The notes below the pieces were generated by a model. It saw nothing but the letters and a program-made list of their open reading frames with translations, was not told the origin of the DNA and searched no databases. From Bacteroidota bacterium (GTDB lineage Bacteria; Bacteroidota; Bacteroidia; Cytophagales; Thermoflexibacteraceae), in assembly GCA_004292785.1 (NCBI GenBank), contig RDXG01000202.1:1-33134 (forward strand): a stretch of 33,134 bases of DNA. The letters run 5' to 3'. Shown here in pieces: positions 28,148-33,134 of this stretch; the stretch's first letter is position 1, and each line of letters starts with the position of its first letter. The translations under genes and the position numbers were made by a program.

Positions 28148-29200
28148 ATGAACCGACTCCAACACATTGATTTTATCAGAATAATTGCGTGCTTAATGGT
28201 ATTGTTTGCGCACACAGGCGAGCTATTTTATATTACTCCCACAGGTGGCGTGGCAGAAAATTTTACGGATTTTGTGAATATCTACGGCAGTTTTTTTAGA
28301 GTTCCTGTGCCTATTTTTGTGGTCATTTCGGGCTATTTGCTGTTGCCTAGCAAAGAAAGTCAAGGCGTTTTTTACAAAAAAAGGTTTGGTAGAATCGTGT
28401 TTCCGTTTTTGTTCTGGTCGTTTGTCTATGTGTTGGTTTCTTTTCTGAAAAATGAATATAGTTCTTCGCAAGCCTTAGTACGAGCCGCTTCTATTTTTGT
28501 GAATTTTAATTGGAATTCTGGACATTTGTGGTTTGTTTATATGCTTTTGGGTTTGTATTTGTTCATTCCTGTCATTTCGCCTTGGGCTAGTTTAGCGGAC
28601 AAATCACAAAAAGAATTTTTCCTGATCATTTGGGGAATTACTTTATTTTTTCCTTACATACGCACCCAAATTCCGAATTTGTTGGGCGAAGAATTTTGGA
28701 ACGAATTTTCTACAACCTATTATTTTAGTGGTTTTATTGGCTATTTGTTGCTCGGAAATTATATCAAAGAACACTTGAAAATGAATTTAAAACGCGATTT
28801 TTTGCTTGGTTCTACCTGCATTTTATTGGGTTATGCTATTACTTTTTTGGTTTTCAAAAATCAAATGACTTTTGCAAAAACGCTAATCGTTTTGGAGCTT
28901 TCTTGGCGTTTTAATAGCATTAATATTGCTTTGATGGTTTTTGGCTTGTTTATTATGGCAAGACATTTTCAAATTTCTTCAGTTTTTGTGTCAAAATGGA
29001 TCACTGATATTTCGGCTTTTACTTACGGAATTTATATCATTCATATTTTAGTTTTGGGCGAAACTTTCAAAATTTTGAAGCAAATTACGCCAAATCCTGC
29101 AATTTTGATTATTTTAAACGGTTTTTTTGCTTTTATAATTTGTTATTTTTTATTAAAAATTATTTCATTTTTGCCAAAAAGCAAATACATTACAGGTTAA
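28148..29200 (+). CDS. Acyltransferase 3 family membrane protein
   Basis: NRLQHIDFIRIIACLMVLFAHTGE, FFRVPVPIFVVISGYLLLPS, NFNWNSGHLWFVYMLLGLYLFIPVISPW, FTYGIYIIHILVL. Confidence 0.88.
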   Translation: MNRLQHIDFIRIIACLMVLFAHTGELFYITPTGGVAENFTDFVNIYGSFFRVPVPIFVVISGYLLLPSKESQGVFYKKRFGRIVFPFLFWSFVYVLVSFLKNEYSSSQALVRAASIFVNFNWNSGHLWFVYMLLGLYLFIPVISPWASLADKSQKEFFLIIWGITLFFPYIRTQIPNLLGEEFWNEFSTTYYFSGFIGYLLLGNYIKEHLKMNLKRDFLLGSTCILLGYAITFLVFKNQMTFAKTLIVLELSWRFNSINIALMVFGLFIMARHFQISSVFVSKWITDISAFTYGIYIIHILVLGETFKILKQITPNPAILIILNGFFAFIICYFLLKIISFLPKSKYITG

Positions 29201-29212
29201 TAAAAAAAAGTG

Positions 29213-29245
29213 TAGCATACATTTTTAGTGTATGCTATATTTTTT
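29213..29245 (+). terminator. Rho-independent terminator
   Basis: TAGCATACA/TGTATGCTA perfect 9-bp stem followed by TATTTTTTG. Confidence 0.75.
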
Positions 29246-29310
29246 GTTTTCAAATACGAGAAAGAATACTTTTGAGCAATTTCAATTTCAACAAACCAAA
29301 ATTTTCACAT

Positions 29311-29859
29311 TTATTCTTCTATCTTTTTCCACAACGCTTGCACTTCTGTTTGACTCATTTTTTTCAGTCGTTTGTCATTTTCAGTTTGTACATCTTTTTT
29401 CATGGCAGCACCCAAATTTTCAACTGAAGGAGTTCGCAAAATATGAACGATTGGATAAGGTGCCATGGCGATCAGATTTCGAGCAGAATTTGCAGGAATA
29501 CCTGTAAAACGTGCAAAAGGGTGAAAAGAAACAAGTTGAAATTTTTTTTGGGCTTGATTAAAAACAATGGTTTTTTCGCAAAGTTGAAAATATGGCAAAA
29601 AATGTTCTGTAATATTTCCTAAAGCAGGTAGAATCAATAGCGTAGTTTCTATCGTTTCGTCTTGCTCCATAAGTTCTAATTCTTTTACAAAAAGTTCGAG
29701 AAAACCATTGATATTTTTGGCATCAATCACTGAAAAGCGAATTTTGTTGTGTTGAAAAGGACTTTTTGCAAAAGGACATAAATTTAGTCCAATAATTATT
29801 GTTTCGACCCATTTTTTTGTGGTGGCAATAGTTTCTGCAATTTTTTCTTCGGATAACAT
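29311..29859 (-). CDS. DUF1415 domain-containing protein
   Basis: TKKWVETIIIGLNLCPFAKSPFQHNKIRFSV, SFHPFARFTGIPANSARNLIAMAPYPIVHILRTPSVENL. Confidence 0.88.
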   Translation of the reverse strand: MLSEEKIAETIATTKKWVETIIIGLNLCPFAKSPFQHNKIRFSVIDAKNINGFLELFVKELELMEQDETIETTLLILPALGNITEHFLPYFQLCEKTIVFNQAQKKFQLVSFHPFARFTGIPANSARNLIAMAPYPIVHILRTPSVENLGAAMKKDVQTENDKRLKKMSQTEVQALWKKIEE

Positions 29860-29960
29860 AAATGATGGTATTTTTGGTAAAATTAATGCTTTTTATATGC
29901 TTATCAAAAATATTTTGTCAATATTTATTGGAATGTTTTAAGCAAATTTTGCTTTTAATA

Positions 29961-29996
29961 AAAAATGCTTGAAGACTTTAATCTTCAAGCATTTTT
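29961..29996 (-). terminator. Rho-independent terminator for the BlaI/BlaR1 operon
   Basis: AAAAATGCTTGAAGA-CTTTAA-TCTTCAAGCATTTTT: 15-bp perfect stem immediately after the blaR1-like stop. Confidence 0.85.
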
Positions 29997-29998
29997 TA

Positions 29999-32119
29999 TT
30001 ATTCTTTTACATTAATGTCAATATTAAATGGTTTCCCATCTTTTATAGCCTCTGGTGCTAAAAAATTGGCATATTTTTGACGTACTTCCTCTGAAACGGC
30101 TTGGTCATTGACTTCCATTATTTTGTCAGTCAATTTGATTTTAACATTTTTTGAGTCAGAAATTAAACCGTCTTTCTTCAATTCTTCACGCATTTTTGTG
30201 AACTTTTCTTCCTGTTCTTGCGCATTTTTTTCATGTTTTTGTGCATTTTTTTCATGCATTTGTGCTAATTTTTCATGTCTTTCAGCCATTTTTTCATGAT
30301 TTTTGATCATTTTTATGTGCTGAATTTTCATGATGGAATCTTGTTTTTTGCCAAACTTGTCCATCTGTTTTTCAAAACTCCTTTGTTCTTTTTCGAAGTT
30401 TTTTTGGTCTTTTTCAAACTGTTCTTGTTGTTTTTGGAAATGCTTATCCAAATTTTTCAACTCCACTTCTGTTTCTTCTTCGCCAAATCTGTTGTTCATA
30501 CGAATAACAATTTTTTTGCCTAAAGAATCGTTGGTAAAAATTTTGACCGAATTTTTGATTTTTTTGCTCACGTCTCGCAAAGAATCAGAATTGAAATGAT
30601 AGATAAAATGATCGCCATTTTCCGAATCTATTTCTACAAAACCATGACGCACAGGCGGCACAGGTGGAGCTATATCAGGCATTTCAAAATTGAAATTTGT
30701 AGAGTCAAAATTGAAATTAAAATCAAAATTCGACAATTTGTCTTCTGCATCTTCTACTTCTGCCAAAGATTCTTTAATGCTTTGTTCGATCTCGATTTTG
30801 GTCATTTTCTGGTCATTTTTGCCCGTTTTTTCTTCGATCAAATCTCTGTATTGGTCAATATCTGAACCAGAAACTTTCTGACCGTTTACAAAAAGTTGCG
30901 TAATTTTGCCTTTTTTGTTTTTCACAATTACCAAAGATTTCTTTTTTCCTGTCGAATCTTCGAGAGTCAAAATGTCGGCTTCTAGGCTTTCGTCTTCCAA
31001 AATTTCCAGAATTTCATTGGTTTTTTTCTGATTATTTTCTTGGATTTTGTCTTCAAAAACATTCAAATTTTCGTTTTTCCATTCTGAAAAATTGGCGTTT
31101 GCAACCAAAGACATTGCCAACAAACCAATAATCATCAAGCAACCTGCCGTAAAACCTTCTGAAAAAGTAGCATTTTTTTGTTTACTTGTTCCCAACAACA
31201 TTCTTTTGATTCGATTCAACAATTTGCCATCTTTGCCCGAAATTGCCATCGCAAAACGCGGTGTTTGCAAATTCATTTGTTCCAAATTGGTTAAGGCTTT
31301 CGCAAAAGTCAAAGAATCTCCGCAAACACTGACCGCCAAATCATCACAACAATTTTCTCTTTCTTCAGAAATTAAGCGCGAAATCCACCAGATCGCAGGG
31401 TGAAAGAAAAACGTAATTTCTATTAAAGATTGAAAAATATTGATCAAATAATCGTTTCTGCGAATGTGCGCCAACTCATGCGCCAAAATACTCTCGATTT
31501 GTTGAGCAGAAAGCCCTGTAATCAAACCCATCGGCAACAAAACCACAGGTTTAAAATAGCCAATCGCCATTGGAACGTTCACCAAAGCCGATTCTAAAAT
31601 TCCAACTTTTGTATTGATTTGTAATTTGTACGCCAATTCGTCAATTTTATCTTGCCAAAGCGTAGCCAAAGAAATGGTTTTATACGATTTTAAGCGTTGC
31701 ACATACGCCCAAGCCCCCATAAAACGCAAACTCAACACCAAAATTCCCAACAACCAAATCGTTACAATTAAAGGCAAATGTTTTTCGAAATAACTGCCAA
31801 AATCGATCATTTGCGGCTCGGATTCTTGCGAAAAACTTGCCTGATAAACCACAGAAACGTTGTTAGAAAGCGTATTTTGATTTGCAAAAATTTGCTGTTG
31901 TTCTGCCGATTCGTAAAGATTTGCAAAGGTCAAACAAGACAAGATCAAAGCCGAAAACATGGCGATCATTGCCGTAAAATAGCGCGTTTGCGAAGAATGT
32001 TTATGCAAAACCAACATCAAAACTGCCAAAATAATAGCAATAAGGGCAATTTGCCACAAAGAATGTAGGATTGTCCAGCCCATAGCTTGAACAAAAGCCT
32101 GTGAAATGAATGGGATCAT
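29999..32119 (-). CDS. BlaR1/MecR1-type M56 family metallopeptidase with coiled-coil C-terminal extension
   Basis: TM-rich N-terminus, VPMAIGYFKPVVLLP, ILAHELAHIRRNDYLINIFQSLIE, FFHPAIWWISRLISEERENCCDDLAV; C-terminal EKMAERHEKLAQMHEKNAQKHEKNAQEQEEK. Confidence 0.93.
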   Translation of the reverse strand: MIPFISQAFVQAMGWTILHSLWQIALIAIILAVLMLVLHKHSSQTRYFTAMIAMFSALILSCLTFANLYESAEQQQIFANQNTLSNNVSVVYQASFSQESEPQMIDFGSYFEKHLPLIVTIWLLGILVLSLRFMGAWAYVQRLKSYKTISLATLWQDKIDELAYKLQINTKVGILESALVNVPMAIGYFKPVVLLPMGLITGLSAQQIESILAHELAHIRRNDYLINIFQSLIEITFFFHPAIWWISRLISEERENCCDDLAVSVCGDSLTFAKALTNLEQMNLQTPRFAMAISGKDGKLLNRIKRMLLGTSKQKNATFSEGFTAGCLMIIGLLAMSLVANANFSEWKNENLNVFEDKIQENNQKKTNEILEILEDESLEADILTLEDSTGKKKSLVIVKNKKGKITQLFVNGQKVSGSDIDQYRDLIEEKTGKNDQKMTKIEIEQSIKESLAEVEDAEDKLSNFDFNFNFDSTNFNFEMPDIAPPVPPVRHGFVEIDSENGDHFIYHFNSDSLRDVSKKIKNSVKIFTNDSLGKKIVIRMNNRFGEEETEVELKNLDKHFQKQQEQFEKDQKNFEKEQRSFEKQMDKFGKKQDSIMKIQHIKMIKNHEKMAERHEKLAQMHEKNAQKHEKNAQEQEEKFTKMREELKKDGLISDSKNVKIKLTDKIMEVNDQAVSEEVRQKYANFLAPEAIKDGKPFNIDINVKE

Positions 32120-32120
32120 A

Positions 32121-32501
32121 TTATTTATTTTTTTCTATTTGTTCAATTAATTTTTTGATTTCGTCTAATTCGTTTTGGCTAGTTTGGTGGTTTCCCAAAG
32201 CCTGCATAACCAATTTCATGGCTGATCCTTTGAAAGTTGCGTCAAGGAATTTGTCAAGCAATTTTTGTTGCGTTTCTTGTTCGCTGATGGCGGCTTCGAA
32301 AATGTGCGCCTTTTCGTCAGTTGAAACCCTTTTGAGCAAACCTTTTTCGGTCATCATTTGCATGATTTTGAGGGTGGTCGTGTAACCAACCGTTTTTTGT
32401 TTGGCAATTTCGTCATTGACAAAACGCACCGTAGAAGCTCCGTTTTGCCATAAAACTTGCAAAACTTGCAATTCCGATTCTGTCGGTTTTGGAATTTCCA
32501 T
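32121..32501 (-). CDS. BlaI/MecI/CopY family transcriptional repressor
   Basis: PTESELQVLQVLWQNGASTVRFVNDEIAKQKTVGYTTTLKIMQMMTEKGLLKRVSTDEKAHIFEAAISEQETQQKLLDKFLDATFKGS. Confidence 0.95.
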   Translation of the reverse strand: MEIPKPTESELQVLQVLWQNGASTVRFVNDEIAKQKTVGYTTTLKIMQMMTEKGLLKRVSTDEKAHIFEAAISEQETQQKLLDKFLDATFKGSAMKLVMQALGNHQTSQNELDEIKKLIEQIEKNK

Positions 32502-32527
32502 AGAATTTATTTTTGTTTTTTATGAAT

Positions 32528-32596
32528 TACGATAAATTTCGTAGGTTTTGTTTGTCTATACGATAAGTTTCGTAGATGGTTACGAAATTTATCGTA
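32528..32596. promoter_or_regulatory. Cluster of three 16-bp palindromic operator-like sites upstream of the BlaI-like gene
   Basis: TACGATAAATTTCGTA (32528-32543), TACGATAAGTTTCGTA (32559-32574), TACGAAATTTATCGTA (32581-32596, inverted orientation of site 1). Confidence 0.8.
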
Positions 32597-32677
32597 GATC
32601 AGAAAAAAAATTGAAATATTTTTTGTGGGAGATAAAAAAAGGTGGAATTAGATTAGAATTTGTAGATATTTTGATTC

Positions 32678-32715
32678 AAAAAAATGTTGCCAAAGTTTTT
32701 TATAACCTTAGCAAC
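32678..32715 (-). terminator. Terminator-like stem-loop downstream of the fumarylacetoacetase-like gene
   Basis: Reverse strand GTTGCTAAGG-loop-CTTTGGCAAC followed by ATTTTTTTG. Confidence 0.6.
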
Positions 32716-32726
32716 ACGTTAATATT

Positions 32727-33134
32727 TTATACAGTTGGCAAAACTTTGCTTACAACTTCGCCAAAACCCACACGAATACCGTTTTTTTCGGCAAAACCGC
32801 GCATAATTACGGTGTCATGGTCTTGTATAAAAGTTCGAGTTGTGCCATCAGACATTGGCAACGGTTTTGTGCCTTGCCAAGCCAATTCGAGCATAGAACC
32901 GTAGGAATTAGGCAAATTTCCGCTTAAAGTTCCTGAAGCCAACAAATCTCCAATTCGCAAATTACAACCGCCAGAGGTGTGGTGTGCAATTTGTTGCGCC
33001 AAATTCCAATACATCAACGCATAATTGCTTTGACAAACTAAGGTTTCAGGAGCATTTTTTGGCTGAATAAATACTTCCAAAGCAATGTCAAAATTTTTGT
33101 TACCCTCAAATTGCAAATAAGGCAAGGGAGCAGG
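32727..33134 (-). CDS. fahA: Fumarylacetoacetase (C-terminal part, truncated by right window edge)
   Basis: YALMYWNLAQQIAHHTSGGCNLRIGDLLASGTLSGNLPNSYGSMLELAWQGTKPL, C-terminal FAH signatures; reading frame open to the window edge. Confidence 0.92.
   Translation of the reverse strand, partial: PAPLPYLQFEGNKNFDIALEVFIQPKNAPETLVCQSNYALMYWNLAQQIAHHTSGGCNLRIGDLLASGTLSGNLPNSYGSMLELAWQGTKPLPMSDGTTRTFIQDHDTVIMRGFAEKNGIRVGFGEVVSKVLPTV

Noticed and set aside
30108-31403. Plus-strand ORFs antisense to blaR1 (e.g. 30275-30523, 31047-31403)
   Set aside because: Shadows of the heptad-rich minus-strand coding region.
29999-32501. Beta-lactam resistance operon
   Set aside because: BlaR1/BlaI family membership alone is not evidence of resistance; there is no beta-lactamase in the window and no penicillin-binding sensor seen.
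32602-32727. Possible small ORF or duplicated GCCAAAG segment between the operator sites and the fumarylacetoacetase gene
   Set aside because: Best explained as a terminator stem-loop on the minus strand plus AT-rich spacer.

Overview
AT-rich Bacteroidota-type chromosomal window, mostly housekeeping genes. In order: 5' part of rpoC (minus, runs off the left edge); lptC-like and DUF5683 genes; an acyltransferase; a small accessory island at about 4.9-6.6 kb; cysN/cysD; a 2-oxoacid dehydrogenase E2; a single-chain restriction-modification enzyme (nuclease-MTase-ISP-type specificity domain); lipB; HupE/UreJ-like, DUF3098, yaaA and TauE/SafE genes; a lipoprotein; an MscS channel; an AddA/UvrD-like helicase-nuclease; a GH100-like hydrolase; a propeller/SpoIIE phosphatase; a second acyltransferase; a DUF1415 gene; a BlaR1/BlaI pair with three palindromic operator-like sites; and a partial fumarylacetoacetase. 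The most interesting stretch is the island. It holds a 163-bp MITE-like element (TIRs plus a TTAAT target duplication), then a 21-bp-period degenerate tandem repeat array between two divergent genes, one of them a small PD-(D/E)XK-like orphan nuclease. Other notable points are rpoC starting a transcript divergent from lptC rather than following rpoB, a GC-rich palindrome 18 bp upstream of the RM gene, and a dispersed family of short palindromes, including a tandem copy inside the cysDN operon. No tRNA, rRNA or CRISPR was recognised. All calls come from reading the sequence; no database search was run.
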